Shown in pieces: positions 10,507 to 22,451 of a stretch of 64,000 nt of DNA. A model generated the notes under the pieces. The model saw only the letters and a list, made by a program, of their open reading frames with translations, made no database searches and was not told where the DNA came from. The position numbers were made by a program, and so were the translations under genes. This DNA comes from Dipodascopsis uninucleata var. uninucleata (Eukaryota > Ascomycota > Lipomycetes > Lipomycetales > Lipomycetaceae). The stretch is taken from the NCBI GenBank assembly GCA_030568195.1, contig JAJLTO010000004.1, forward strand, positions 806,001 to 870,000, given 5' to 3'. Each line of letters starts with the position of its first letter. Positions within the stretch are counted from its first letter, which is position 1.

Positions 10507-11900
10507 TTTTTCTTTGCAGGTCTATAAATATACGAGCCGACTAGATATCTATCTAACGTACTCTAGCTATATATTTGTAGTCTATAAAACCTGCAAATTT
10601 GTCGTATACTCGCAATAAATTTTTATGGAATAATTTTTCCATTTGCTCATATGTTTGTTAGCTAGGAATGGTATGAGTGTAATCATAATCATGGTACACA
10701 TCTGCCATAAATGTGATGCGTAAGGTACTTGCAGCAAATGCATAACTTAGATTTCACATATGCAGGAGGTATATTGTTACGATACTAGTGGTTCGTTAAG
10801 TTTGTTCTTGGGAGCGAGATGATAATCAGTTATATAGCTTACTCCAACTAACAGATTGACCAGACCCCAGACTACAGGTAACCAAAACTTAATGTCAGGG
10901 CAACTCGATAATCCATGAAACGAAAAAGACCGAGACTTCTTGCGCAGGATCTGCTCGAAATACTAGCTGAAAATCACCGAGAATTGTGGCGCATTACAAA
11001 AACCAGCGATAGATATATGTGAAACCCAATCGAAAGTAAACCTGCCGAATGATTAAACGATAGATCTCTAAAATGCCGTAATTACATACAGATATCTAGC
11101 TGCATATTCTGGCTAATCGCTGCCAGAGTGTAGAGCATATCGAAAATCTAGCATGAGAACGAAATGATACGAGAATGGTCCTATATCATTGGCGACATTT
11201 GTGTTTGTACTAGCGACAAAGTGCCAGAGATCGGCATTGAAATGCCACATTTATAGATCTCAATGTACCTTCTGTAGGTGTCAAGATAGTATGATAGAAA
11301 TCCTTAGTGCTCAATGTTGTATCTAGTAACCCTTACACTACGCTAGAAATAATCTAGCAACGTGCATGTCGCAGCTATAAGCCATTGAAATTGCCTTTTC
11401 GCGAGAGAGCATTGTCTAATTAGCTGGAAGCAAAATTTCGACCTGACACATAATCGTAATATCTGCTAGATGCATAACATATACAAGACAGAATAATTAT
11501 GAAGCTAAGACAACGCTGATGTGTTCTCAGGTCTGCTTTTGCTATCGCTGCTGTGGGAAATCTTATAAAAGTCAGGGTTTGCTTTACAACGCCAAGTATT
11601 TATTTAATATGCAAGTACCTGCGTGCGAGGTCACCCAGACAGAACACTACCAAAACTATCATCATGTATTAAAAGCGAATCAATATCCAGCAACCTTTAT
11701 AAATAAGAGCGTGACGTCTGTCAGCGGATATAATATACCGACAATATATACTGCATAGCGACCTGAAATTGCAGGCATCGGTATATATAATATATGCTGC
11801 ATCGTGCAGCCCGTCATCAGCATATTCACAGGTTCGTTTTAGTTTTTTTCTTCCATCACAGCTCCGGTTCAGCCGAAAGGTCGATGATACGCAGCGTTCA
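10507..11900. other. Intergenic region, no gene seen
   Basis: About 1.4 kb lies between divergent ETT1 and EOS1 and must hold both promoters and leaders. An ORF at 11519-11758 has no recognisable protein features and is treated as chance. No tRNA-like B box or repeat was found. Confidence 0.55.
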
Positions 11901-13408
11901 ATGACGAATATGCACTATCGATATATCAATGGAACGGAGACTTGTGATAGCAACTTGAGCAATGGTGGCATTAACAACGGGGATGACCACAGGACCTATT
12001 TGGAGTCTAGTTCGAGAGATCGCATGGCAGCACCTCTAGGAAGTCTCCCAATGCGACAGACGAGTAATGGCTACAATGGAAACAGCAACAATACAGCGCT
12101 AGCCGGGGGCACTCGTGAATCGAATTTAAACAGTTCGAATAGTAGCTACTTGCAGTACCGGCGACGAATGAGACCGCTCATTGACGATATGAGCACGGAC
12201 GACAGCGATTACGGCTTGGAGAGTGAAGACGGTGAAAGGCTTGAAAGACAACATCTGCAAGCGCTCCTAGAGAGGGAGCAATCCCGAATTTTCGGAGGAC
12301 GTTCGACAGCCATGTTTAACGGTTATAATGCCACTGCATCGTATGTCAATTAATTTTTTATACATCATCCGGTTCATATTACACGTATGTGGGTGACGCA
12401 AGTGCTAACTGTATCCCCCTATAGTGAGTATGAGGACCTACCTCGGATAGCGCCTCTTATCGGTTATCCTCCTCCTCCCCCGCCTCCTCCTGCAGTTAAC
12501 GCATATCAAGCACCACTTATAAATACTTCTGGGTCCACAACACAGCATACCCAGAATATGAGCAGGCGCAGTAGTTTGAGTGATCAAAATGGCCCCAGCA
12601 GTGACCCGCAAAATGGGAAGAGTGCTCCAGCAGTAAAACTCTCGAAGCTGGAAATATTCCTTGGACCACGGCTTAATTTGCTCTTGGCAATTTGTAAAGT
12701 ATGACTACGATGTATTATATTCTTATTACTGAGATTTTCTATGGCTGACCAGTGTGTTTTGTTACTCTGTGTTACAGGCACTCTCTCTTCCGCCTAGTAT
12801 ATATGGAATCATCAGCTGTTTACTTGCAGCTTGGACGACATCTATTAATCCTAACTCATTAGTTCATCCGATAGAACTCTTACTTGCGACCGTATGGGTA
12901 CGTAAAAAGTCGATGGAGTATCTGTTGGCAGATGTGGTTCTAATGTAGTCACTACATTATCTAGGCAGTCGTCGCTGGTTATTTTGCTTACGTTTTTATT
13001 GACGGACTTATGCTGCGGTGGTATGTAAGCGAGTGCATGACAACTTGTTAGCGAACTGTAAGATCCCTATTAACTGTGGCGTTTAGGTTGGTGACCTATT
13101 CATTTTCAGCGACTATTCTGCGTCTAGTTTCAATTAACACCTTGATGGGTGCACTTACCAGAATCATCTTGTCGCTATTCGCAAATGATCCTATATTTTA
13201 CCTCCCTACGTGGATTCTGATATCATGCATTCTTACAGCAGCATATGCGATTCAGAGCTTCGTGACTAGCAATATTGCAATTGAACCTCGCGCGCGCCGC
13301 GTGGATCTGTATCATATTGCCGTTTTTGCTGTCGTTCCGGTTGGTCTCGCGAGTTTTACGACGATGATCGGACTAATTTGGTGCTTTATTGGTGTGCGCA
13401 GTTCGTGA
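11901..13408 (+). CDS. EOS1: Eos1-like N-glycosylation protein, ER membrane
   Basis: Exons 11901-12340, 12425-12698, 12778-12897, 12965-13020 and 13087-13408 give 403 residues. Eos1 is a fungal ER multipass protein linked to N-glycosylation and oxidative-stress tolerance in yeast. The first 190 residues are polar, Asn/Ser-rich and carry an acidic DDMSTDDSDYGLESEDGE segment, then a run of eight prolines. The membrane region starts at LNLLLAICKALSLPPSIYG and continues through YFAYVFIDGLMLRW, SATILRLVSINT and a final block FAVVPVGLASFTTMIGLIW, the conserved Eos1 end. Each splice restores the frame. The first ATG in frame was chosen; upstream frame is open but has no ATG. The long disordered head is probably variable between species. 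Confidence 0.85.
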
Positions 13409-14599
13409 AATATGTCCTCGGCCCGTGCTACGGTTGAGGCACTTGACACGTACTTATGCTGGCTCCTCGAGTGTCGGAGTTGAAGTCAACTCTATGAGAA
13501 AATGCATAGAGCATACGTCCGTCTCTCGAGCAATTCTTGTATATTTCTGTTATATTACATCGCGGTTGCATTTTTTATAACTTCATCCATCGTTTATTTG
13601 TTTGTTTGATTTCTGCTAGTTTCGTGTGGCATTCTGGTATAGCATTTTTATTTTGATATTATTAGTTCCTGCTTTGTCATATCAGTTCTTCCGATCTCGC
13701 AGCTCCTCTTCCTCTGCTTAAACAAAACTACTCCATAATCTTTTTCCAGTGCATCTCGTGCATGCTTAGTAATTTAATACAAATCATCTCCATTCTTATT
13801 CCCAGTACTTTGCTTTAGCTGTCTTCGCCACTGGCACGCGAAACCTTATACTATGCATGCCCTATTTAGGCATAAAGTCACGTGCCGCTATCCTTTCTTT
13901 TGCTCCTCAGCGTACACTACAATGCAAGGTTACTCACGTGACCATTGACCACACAACCATGTGTAGAATATATTTCCAGACTAGGCAGCATAAGCTTAAA
14001 GCTTTAGTGACAGTTGCTCCTCGAATATTCTGGGACTATCACCTTATACTGGTTAAGGGTATGTTACTGCCTGAGAGCATTTGGAAGACTAATATTTTAT
14101 ATAAGTACTTTGCTCATATTAGGTAAGCGCTCGGCTGACCTTAAACTATGTTTGGGCTGAGTATTGGTCGTTACTTGGAATGACTTGGAATGACCCTTAG
14201 CAGATGGGAAAAGAGGCGACGTGCCGAAGTGGCTATATAATGGCAGCATACCATTATGAATAATCAATATCTGGCTATTTCGCCTGGTATATAACATTTA
14301 CTTCTACCTTTCCACCTTTTCTTCCCTTATTTTGTATATCCAATCTATTTATACATAGTTTATTCATTATCTAAAGGTTTGGACCGACATGGTCCCTTAG
14401 AAATATTAATTAATTGATCTCAATAGTATCGTTATCATACCGCAAAGTATACAAACTACAATCTATTAAATACATCGCAGTTGTTATTCCGCACTTTCAG
14501 GAACAGACGACTCTAATATTATATATAGTTATTTCATTCAATAGCAAAGTTACTCATCTTTGCTGAAAATATGATTTCTATATCATTTCGCATCACATC
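13409..14599. other. Intergenic region with two CACGTG sites
   Basis: About 1.2 kb between EOS1 and the RING gene. It holds two E-box hexamers at 13879-13884 and 13935-13940 and a 10-bp unit repeated in tandem at about 14173-14192. The ORF at 13857-14126 shows no protein-like features. Nothing else was recognised. Confidence 0.5.
14520..14528 (+). promoter_or_regulatory. TATA-like element upstream of RING gene
   Basis: A TATATATAG run lies about 72 bp before the start codon at 14600, a reasonable distance for a fungal TATA box. AT richness of the region makes chance occurrence possible. Confidence 0.4.
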
Positions 14600-16102
14600 A
14601 TGGATTCTAGCAACTCTGGAAATGATTCCTCGCGAGGAGGTGCTGGCGGCCCGTCAGTAATGGCCTCCGAAAACGACCAGCGACCGCAAGGCCCTGGAAC
14701 TGTTATTCTTGTCAACTATACATTTACTTACAGTCCTCATACTCCGCAGGCTTCTACTGAGAATGGCAATGATGCAAACATAAGAAACAATGAATCTGGC
14801 AGCAATATACCTCGATGGACTGCATCTCGAAACTCTGGCGGGTCCGATGCACAGGGTCATGAGTCACCGTTTGGTGTGGTGTTCTATGGACTTCCTCCTA
14901 TATTCACAGGACAAAATTTTGCTGCCGGCAGTCCTCCGCAGCATAAGCATGCATCTAAAGCTGCAATCGAAGCGCTTAAGGACGTTGATGTTAACACTCT
15001 TCCCGCATCGGATCGGGTTTGCTCAATCTGTTTTGAGCCGTACTATGTGCCACCAGTATCTGCCAGCACCGATCCCAAAGACCTTATTGTATCACATAAT
15101 AAGGAAGTCGATTCAGCCCATCATTCACCTGAGCTTGTCAACAAAGCAGATGAGGTTAGTGTGACGACTGATAGCAATGGTGATAGCAACGGTGAAAATA
15201 GAAGCGCGTCGAACGATACGAACGACGAGGAAACGGATTCTCGTCCGGATGAAAAATCCCTTGACGATGTCACACAGCACGTTCCTCTTCAAATGCCATG
15301 TGGTCACATTTTCGGAAAGAATTGTCTAAAGGAATGGCTTCTCAACTCTACGACATGTCCATTGTGCCGAACTGCCGTGGAAGCTGAAAGAGATTCCGAG
15401 CCTACAAGAGTGGAGCTACCATATATTTTTGCTCCAATATTCACGTTCTTTAGACCTCAACAACAGCAGCAACTACAATCACAAGAATCAGAGCAGCCAG
15501 GGGAGTCAGAAGTATCAAATGAGCCCGTTGCAACGAACACAACCGAATTAAGGGCACCTGAGCCTACTCGTGCCGTAGACGCAAATTTTGTGCTACATCC
15601 ACAGATCACATCATCGATGTCATCGACGCCACCAAGGACGCAAAGCATTTCGGCCGGCAGTAATGTATCTGGTACTGGCTCCTCATACGCAGTGCGTCAT
15701 CATCCTTACTCTCGACCATTGTCTGTTGCAAGCACTAGTAGCAGTGCTGTAAATGGCATTGTCACAAGTGTAACCAACGGAGTCAGCAGCAACAACAATA
15801 GCGTTAATGACGCTGATAGCACGAGCGTTCCTTCTGATATGGCTGAAGTTTTAGCACGACCAGATCTGGAATGTGCCTCTGTCTCATTGGGTCTCTGTGA
15901 AGATTCTGGCAGCTTAATCACCCTAGAATGTGGTCATGGCTATCATGAGGACTGTCTTCGTACTTCAATGAGAGCACATGGTGACGTTGATATACCCAAC
16001 TTGCGGGACGAGCCTTCGTCTCAAGGAAGCCGGTCTGGGCCTGTATCACGTCGTACTGTCTGGTGCATGAGATGTCGTAGATACAGGGATGTCGAAATCT
16101 GA
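14600..16102 (+). CDS. RING-finger protein with interrupted RING and second C-terminal zinc-binding module
   Basis: Single exon, 500 residues. A likely E3 ubiquitin ligase. The first RING begins CSICFEPYY (Cys141, Cys144), then about 90 polar residues intervene before MPCGHIFGKNCLKEWL (Cys234, His236, Cys242) and CPLCR (Cys253, Cys256). The position usually filled by His or Cys in CxHxx[HC] is Gly, as recalled for fungal San1-type RINGs. A second Cys/His module near the end reads LGLCEDSG, ECGHGYHEDCL and WCMRCRRYRDVEI. The rest is Ser/Asn/Thr-rich and likely disordered. San1 also combines a RING with disordered flanks to bind misfolded nuclear proteins; that parallel is inference. The substrate is unknown. 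Confidence 0.85.
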   Translation: MDSSNSGNDSSRGGAGGPSVMASENDQRPQGPGTVILVNYTFTYSPHTPQASTENGNDANIRNNESGSNIPRWTASRNSGGSDAQGHESPFGVVFYGLPPIFTGQNFAAGSPPQHKHASKAAIEALKDVDVNTLPASDRVCSICFEPYYVPPVSASTDPKDLIVSHNKEVDSAHHSPELVNKADEVSVTTDSNGDSNGENRSASNDTNDEETDSRPDEKSLDDVTQHVPLQMPCGHIFGKNCLKEWLLNSTTCPLCRTAVEAERDSEPTRVELPYIFAPIFTFFRPQQQQQLQSQESEQPGESEVSNEPVATNTTELRAPEPTRAVDANFVLHPQITSSMSSTPPRTQSISAGSNVSGTGSSYAVRHHPYSRPLSVASTSSSAVNGIVTSVTNGVSSNNNSVNDADSTSVPSDMAEVLARPDLECASVSLGLCEDSGSLITLECGHGYHEDCLRTSMRAHGDVDIPNLRDEPSSQGSRSGPVSRRTVWCMRCRRYRDVEI

Positions 16103-17014
16103 GCTGGGTTGCTCTCTTAATTGGAATTTTTGTGTTCTTGACTATGGAGTGTTCTCTTATACTTATATGTATTATCATATAGCGGACAATCTTTGAGTCT
16201 TTGTCACTTAGTTGTATACATCTTGCGCTACAATTTTTTGTTTTCGTTGTTGTTTGAGGCTGCAAATGGTTGGTCGTTCCTTAGCATTTCCTATCTGTTT
16301 CTTGTTAGGTTTCAGTGCATTTCATGTCAATGTGGATATATATTGTGTTTATGTTTTTTTTGACGGAAGCAGACTAATGATACTTGACACATTCTATAGA
16401 TATTGTTTAGTGTTTGATAATTTACGTTACGTTTATCTGATTTATTCTCATTAATAATTTTGGAGGCCGGTATAACAGTGGTTGGTCATGGGCTGCAACT
16501 ATTGTCTAAGTTTTATCTCTGGCATATTGTGTGAGTACTTTTGCTCACACTAATAAAATTGTTGTTGTAATATAGCTTTTTACAGCACTATGTAATTCTA
16601 ATAGATGTTATAATATGAACACAGACTATCTGCTATATGCATTTCCGTCATATTATATGTAGAACCGTTTTAGTTGAATTTCATTATTTTGCTAATGATG
16701 ATTTCACGTGTTTACTTCGCCACAGCTTGAAATGAATAGTGGCAGTGTGCTGACGGCGCAGTAGTTTCGATTATGAGTTTAAAAAAATCCCAAAAATAAG
16801 AATAAGAAAGACTAGTCGCCTCCTTCCATAAGTTCTGCTTCTATTAAACTGTGGCTAACTTTCCTATTTACAGTTATATAAATACCTCTAGCAACAATCA
16901 ATTATCTTAGTATAGTGCAGAATTTACAGAAATAGAAGAAGCAGGCTGTATTTTATAGAGAAATTAGTATTAGAATTGTAACAACGCACATAATCGAACA
17001 ACAATATAGACGAA
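16103..17014. other. Intergenic region upstream of SEC9
   Basis: About 0.9 kb, AT-rich, between two same-strand genes. It has a CACGTG site at 16705-16710 and a TATATAAAT element at 16875-16883, about 130 bp before the SEC9 ATG. No gene is visible. Confidence 0.5.
16875..16883 (+). promoter_or_regulatory. TATA-like element upstream of SEC9
   Basis: TATATAAAT matches the TATA consensus and lies in the only intergenic space before the SEC9 start at 17015. Distance to the true transcription start is not known. Confidence 0.4.
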
Positions 17015-18511
17015 ATGAAGAAACTACTTGGTCGTCCTTCAAAGAAATCATCTGGCCGTACATCGCCGACTCCTTCAGAGTCGTCAGATTCGTCAGATTT
17101 AATACCTCAGAACCCTTATATGATGTATAAGGAATCAAAAGATACATCCAGAAATCCATATAGCTTGGGCAGTAATCCATACAACACTGCACCCCCTGCG
17201 AAGATTATCGGCGGCTCGCCGTATGGCCAGCAATCTAATATGGATAATATGCCGTTAGATCAGCCAGTACCTCAAGGACCTCCTGGAGACACCGGATCTT
17301 CTCCATTTAGCAATAGTTCTGCTACATCTTCCAGATCTGATAATGCTTATGGAACGGTTCGACAATCTAATGCCAGTCCATACGACACTAATCCATATAA
17401 TCAGCCCATACCTACACCAAATCCATATGCTGCAGCAAGAAGTTCACCATACGAGGCCAATAGACGCCAGCCGCCATCTCCTTATAGTTCACAGCAAGAT
17501 GATCGACGAGGTCAAATGCCATCTCAAATTTCAATTCCTTCTACAAATGCTTCTACCGTGGATCTGAGTAGAGATGAGCTCTTCAAGGGCTACAAGAAGC
17601 CGACTCCGGTGGTTCCTGATCAGCAGATTCAGATGCAGCAGCCGCGAGACTATGATCCGTCCATTATGGAGACGGAGGAGGAGCGACAGGTACATATGCC
17701 TCAGACGAGTACTTACCCTCAAGCTAGTGTATATGATGGATACAGCGGAAGTACGTTTGGTGATCAACAGAGTCAAGAGCAGATAGACGAGGACAATGAA
17801 GTCGAGGCTATAAAACAACAGATGAAGTACGTAAAGAAAGAAAGTTTGAGTACGGCGCAAAATGCTCGTCGATATGCTGAGGAAGCGGAGGCTTCTGGTC
17901 TGAGAACACTGCAAATGCTTGGTGAGCAGAGCGACAGATTAGCAAGTGCAGAGTCATCTATCGCAGTAACAGAAAATCAGACTAAGCTTGGAGAAGAATA
18001 TGCAAGAGAACTCAAAACTCTTAATCGTTCTATGTTTGCTGTTCATGTTGCCAATCCGTTCAATTCACGCAGAAAAATTCGGGAGCAAGAAGAAAAAATA
18101 AGAAATTCATTTCAGCAGCAGCAGCTACAGCGGGACAGACATCGTCAGCAGCAATATGAATCACAGCAAAGAGTATCTGCTGCTATGGGAAACCTTCCGG
18201 GTGATCGTCGTCGTCAATTGACTGAAATTGAAAGGAAATATCAAGAGCAGATGCAGCGAGAAAAGGCACGCCTTGCACATGCATCACAGTATCAGTTTGA
18301 AGCAGATGAGGAAGATTTTGAGCTTGAACGAGACATTGATGGAACGCTTGATGACATTCACGCAGCCGCGACTAGACTGAACTCGATGGCTAAGTCTCTA
18401 CATACAGAACTTGGCAGCCAGAATGATCGTATTGACAAATTGAATAATAAGACTCAGGAAGTTGAGATTGACGTTCATCTGAATACATCAAGGTTGGCTA
18501 GAATCAAGTAA
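17015..18511 (+). CDS. SEC9: SNAP-25-type t-SNARE Sec9
   Basis: Intronless, 498 residues. Sec9 supplies the Qb and Qc helices of the exocytic SNARE complex at the plasma membrane, pairing with Sso syntaxins and Snc v-SNAREs. The head (residues 1-200) repeats NPY and SPY tripeptides (NPYMM, NPYSL, NPYNT, SPYGQ, NPYNQ, NPYAA). The Qb SNARE motif lies at about 262-330 (AIKQQMKYVKKESL ... LGEEYARELKTLN), the linker is basic and Gln-rich, and the Qc motif is at about 435-498 (LERDIDGTLDDIHAA ... VEIDVHLNTSRLARIK). There is no transmembrane segment, as expected. No Cys palmitoylation cluster is seen in the linker, matching yeast Sec9. Confidence 0.93.
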   Translation: MKKLLGRPSKKSSGRTSPTPSESSDSSDLIPQNPYMMYKESKDTSRNPYSLGSNPYNTAPPAKIIGGSPYGQQSNMDNMPLDQPVPQGPPGDTGSSPFSNSSATSSRSDNAYGTVRQSNASPYDTNPYNQPIPTPNPYAAARSSPYEANRRQPPSPYSSQQDDRRGQMPSQISIPSTNASTVDLSRDELFKGYKKPTPVVPDQQIQMQQPRDYDPSIMETEEERQVHMPQTSTYPQASVYDGYSGSTFGDQQSQEQIDEDNEVEAIKQQMKYVKKESLSTAQNARRYAEEAEASGLRTLQMLGEQSDRLASAESSIAVTENQTKLGEEYARELKTLNRSMFAVHVANPFNSRRKIREQEEKIRNSFQQQQLQRDRHRQQQYESQQRVSAAMGNLPGDRRRQLTEIERKYQEQMQREKARLAHASQYQFEADEEDFELERDIDGTLDDIHAAATRLNSMAKSLHTELGSQNDRIDKLNNKTQEVEIDVHLNTSRLARIK

Positions 18512-18866
18512 CACTATGTTTTACCAGAGATATGTCTCACATGAATTTATATATTTGTGACCGGTCTATTATGTCATACATTTCAAATTTTAATGTTACA
18601 GTATTGTGCGTGTTTACTGTGTTACAATCTTATCATGGATATCTATTAGGGATTCTATTTCGGTTTTGCTAATAGTTATATCTAAAATAAATGACTTCAC
18701 ATTAATTTTTCTGTTGGTAAAGTTTTGTTTCCTGTGGTTCATTTTTGACACTAAATTATTCCAAATATCAAGATTCTCAGCTTTTCGCGGTCATGTTCCA
18801 AAAAACCACATTCTGTCACTATCCCTAATTTACAATTCTTGTGTAGGTAGCAAATGCTGCCTTTTA
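18512..18866. other. Convergent spacer SEC9/vezatin-like gene
   Basis: A 355-bp AT-rich spacer with both 3' ends. The plus-strand ORF across it (18606-18941) runs into the antisense of the neighbour and has no protein-like features. Confidence 0.55.
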
Positions 18867-21511
18867 TTAATCAAAATTGGCATCTTCAAGTATATATCCC
18901 TGTTGCCTTACAATCGCAGATGCAATGGTTTCAACCATTAATTTCTTCTTTGCTAGCTCAGGCTCTGTGTCATCCTGCTCAATCAGTATCCCATTAGATG
19001 AATCTCCGTTGAGAGTTTCATTGTTTGCTGCTCTATCCGGATTTGGCGCCACTATATCTTCATCAAGGGCTTCTGCTAATGATTGTGTCGACCAAGGCGA
19101 GACCTTGTTAACTTCGGACGTTCTATCTACAAAAGAACTGTTTTGGGATGCATTTGACGAATACATAGCTAACGGTAAACTTAGCACGCGTTGATGTTGT
19201 TGAAATGGTTGAGGATGATGTAATATAGGTTGCGATTGCTCGTCCATCGGACCGCTTATATTACTAGCTGCTAATGCATCCAACATTCTTACACGTCCAG
19301 CCTCCCATTCATTCATAAGTGTTGTTAAATCCTCTCCTATAGCCATATATTGTTTAACAATTGAATCTGTCGAAGATACGTCTCTCGATGGTGAGGCTCC
19401 GTCAAATGGTGCTCCAAGACCAAGACCGATACTCATTCCAATCGATGAGCGTTGCAAAAATTTGTCCACCTCAGATGTTCTACTTTCTATACCACTACCA
19501 CTGGACTGTCGTTTGGTTTTAAATTCATTGCTACGGTCCATAGATTCACTGCAATCAGAATCACTAATAGATTCAGACAAACGACGAGAATGAGCTTGGT
19601 GCGGAGTTGACCTAGCACGTAGTTCTTTTCGCTCCATTCGTGCCGAAGATTCGCGTAATAATAGAAGCTTCGCTTCTACACTTCTCAAAGTAGAACTGAG
19701 ATTACCTAAAGACAGCATATGACTTCGCCATTTACCAGCCTCTGTTGTATGGAATCGAGGAGAGATGGGAGGTGAGAGTGTTCTGGCTAATGGTTGTGGA
19801 CTTCTCTTGTTTGCTTGCTCTTTCGAATATTTCGAAACTAGCTCACTTACATCATCTGTATGCAAACTTTCGTCTATTTCAGAAGCTAAATTTCGCATCT
19901 GATCCGTGAGTGTCCGAAGCTCCTGGAAGACGCTGCGCCATTTGGTCAAGTCTTTATTATCACCGGTTGCATCAACAGCAAGAAAGCAGCATATCAATCT
20001 GCGTCGAATATTATGCATCTCACGAAATTGGGTCTTCAGAGCAGCTATAGACAAGTTCTCGACACTTTGATCTGATGCTTCCAAAGACGAACTTTCGTAC
20101 AATCGACTCTCTGCTGCATGCTTGACGGGAGAAAACATGCTACCACTATCTTGAATATCATATATATCAAGGTATTTCTCGAAGTCTGACGGGTTACATA
20201 ACTCTGATATTGCTTCTACACATCTCGTATAAAGAGTCTCACTTACACCAAGTACTGATGATACCTGATATTTTAGTCGCTTGCATTTACGAATACCAGA
20301 TACTGAGGGTTTTCGTCGAAGACTTCTCACGGGTGTTGAAGGAGCTCCTGTTATATCCGTGGGACTTGCAATCACATATCCACGAGATATGAACTCTACT
20401 TCTTGTACTATGCCTATGGTTCTTGCAATATTGAGATCAAAAGCATGATTTGTGCTAACAAAGTCTGCCACTGAATCAAGTGTTGCCCGTCTGGTTGATC
20501 GAAGTCTCTTTCTCCATAGATGAGCATAAAAGAATAATAGAATAGTGGAAACGATCACTAAACTAGCCAGTGATTTGGACACATTAGCATGTTTTGAAAG
20601 TACAGACCTAGATCTTAAGAGCCAGTTAAAAAGGACGGCGACAACTAAGACAAAGCCTCCGGCACCTGCCCAGTATCCCATTTTTGATAAAGAACCATAG
20701 TTAATAATATCAAATCGTCTGTTCTCTCGAGCATTTTGCTCATCAGAAACCCTATTTTCCTCTTGCTTATCCATAAAGTCACTAGTGGGCCATATAGATA
20801 CAGATATATTCTCAGTTAATAGCTGAGAAGTGACCAGAATGTATCGAAATCTCTCTAAATATCGAGAGTTCTCGTGATCCCCTAGCTTTCGCCTTAGCGG
20901 AGACTATAGATAAGTATTTATTTCTCAAAATTAGTAAAATCACTGGCAAGTAATTATATCATAAAACTTACGGAGAATAGAAAATCAAATCTCATTTTTC
21001 TCATTTTTCTTTCGTTTTTAAATAAAAGCGGTTGTCTGGATCTATTTCGATCATTACTCTCATCTGAGGTTTTAGTATCTGACGATTGCCGTCTTCTCCG
21101 CCGCTCTAGGTCAGGAGTGGAAGGGACACTTTCAGAAGACGAGGCCTCGGAGCTCAGGCCAAATGAATCAGAACGTAATTGGTTCACAGTATTGATTCTT
21201 TTCGTCGTTGCCAAAGGAGTAAGTTCGTCACTGTGCGTGCGTCTCGTGTCCTGATCGAAGATCTCGTCTCCATCGTTTGTACCTTAATTACACGATGCCT
21301 GAAGCCGTTCCACATATAGTGTGGAGCAGACGTCAGTGTGCATCAAACAATTAGTAACTTCCTTTGATAACGATAAGAAAGATATTATAAGTCCAGTAAT
21401 GATCTCTGCACAAAAATCATCCCTCGATAAGCTCACTTTCTGCTGGATGTACTTACCTTTAAGATACTCACCCAACGGAGAGTCCATAAAAATTACAGGT
21501 TCTAGTCCCAT
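18867..21511 (-). CDS. Vezatin/Inp2-like myosin-binding membrane protein
   Basis: Exons 21457-21511, 20972-21282 and 18867-20903 join to 800 residues. Family marks are MDSPLGEYLKG at the start, the block RYLERFRYILVTSQLL formed after the second splice, and two membrane helices (YWAGAGGFVLVVAVLFNWLL and SLASLVIVSTILLFFYAHLW). These are followed by AFDLNIARTIGIVQEVEFISRGYVI, the signature I recall from the vezatin/myosin-binding domain that includes yeast Inp2, the peroxisomal Myo2 receptor. The C-terminal half is polar with several Ser-rich segments and short helices. An organelle-transport or inheritance role is inferred from the family. The exon joins keep frame and remove segments lacking homology. 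The exact orthologue is uncertain. Confidence 0.78.
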
Positions 21512-22451
21512 TGTGTAGGACTATTTATCTCTTCTTCTCCTGCAGTCTGTTTAGCGTTTACTTCAGTTTATTTTGTTCTTTATATTGACATAAACAGCAT
21601 ATAACTCTGAATATATTTTACCAAATTTCCCAGGCAAAGTCGCGATGTTGTTCATACCCTTTTCGTAATTGACGCCGTTGCACATAACCGTCAAAAGTAA
21701 AGCGTTGACAAGGAATAACCGCATATTATCTCGATATATAAAGCCATACATGTTGTGTAGACCTTGCATGCGGCTCGCTTACCCCTGTCATCTCGGAAAT
21801 CAAAAAATGACACTCTGATCAGGTCTGAGATGGTAACGATGAGTAAAGTCTAGACTTGATGGAATAGAATTTTCAGCGTTTCATTGTAGAATATACTCAA
21901 ATATTAGAAGTAAACGAAGCGAATTAATACAGCGCATTCAGAATTCAATACCAACGGCCGATCTGAAAATAAATACAGGGGTACAAAATTAACCACATGG
22001 CTCACAGAAAAATTAAGATACATAAACTGTAACTCAATTTTAATCTATATTATTGAAAAACATCCTTCCAAAACAAAAAAATTGACATGTTAGAAATGAA
22101 GGAATACATACGAACAGAGATAAATCCAGAGATATAAAAAGCAAATGATGCAGACGTAATGAGCCAAACATAATGTACTTGAAAAATTAGTATGTATAGT
22201 AATATTCGCTACATCCAAACAACAAAAATATAACTATAATAACAGCCATAAAAAAGGTATTATATAGCAGTCAGTCGACCCATTCAGATATACATGTAGA
22301 CGACTGAAAGCACACACTGACGACACGCATGTAAAATACACAAAGTGAATCAAAATAATAGTAATTGACTAATACACAAACTAAATATGCTGCCTAAAAG
22401 CACAATCATACAAATAGTAACTTACCACAAACCACCAGGTTTCAGTGAAAA
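21512..22451. other. Intergenic region, no gene seen
   Basis: About 0.94 kb of A/T-rich DNA between two minus-strand genes. A 68-codon minus ORF (21563-21769) starts with a hydrophobic stretch but has no family features. No repeat was recognised. Confidence 0.5.

Noticed and set aside
21563-21769. 68-codon minus ORF with signal-peptide-like start
   Set aside because: Too short, no conserved features and no supported splice partner.
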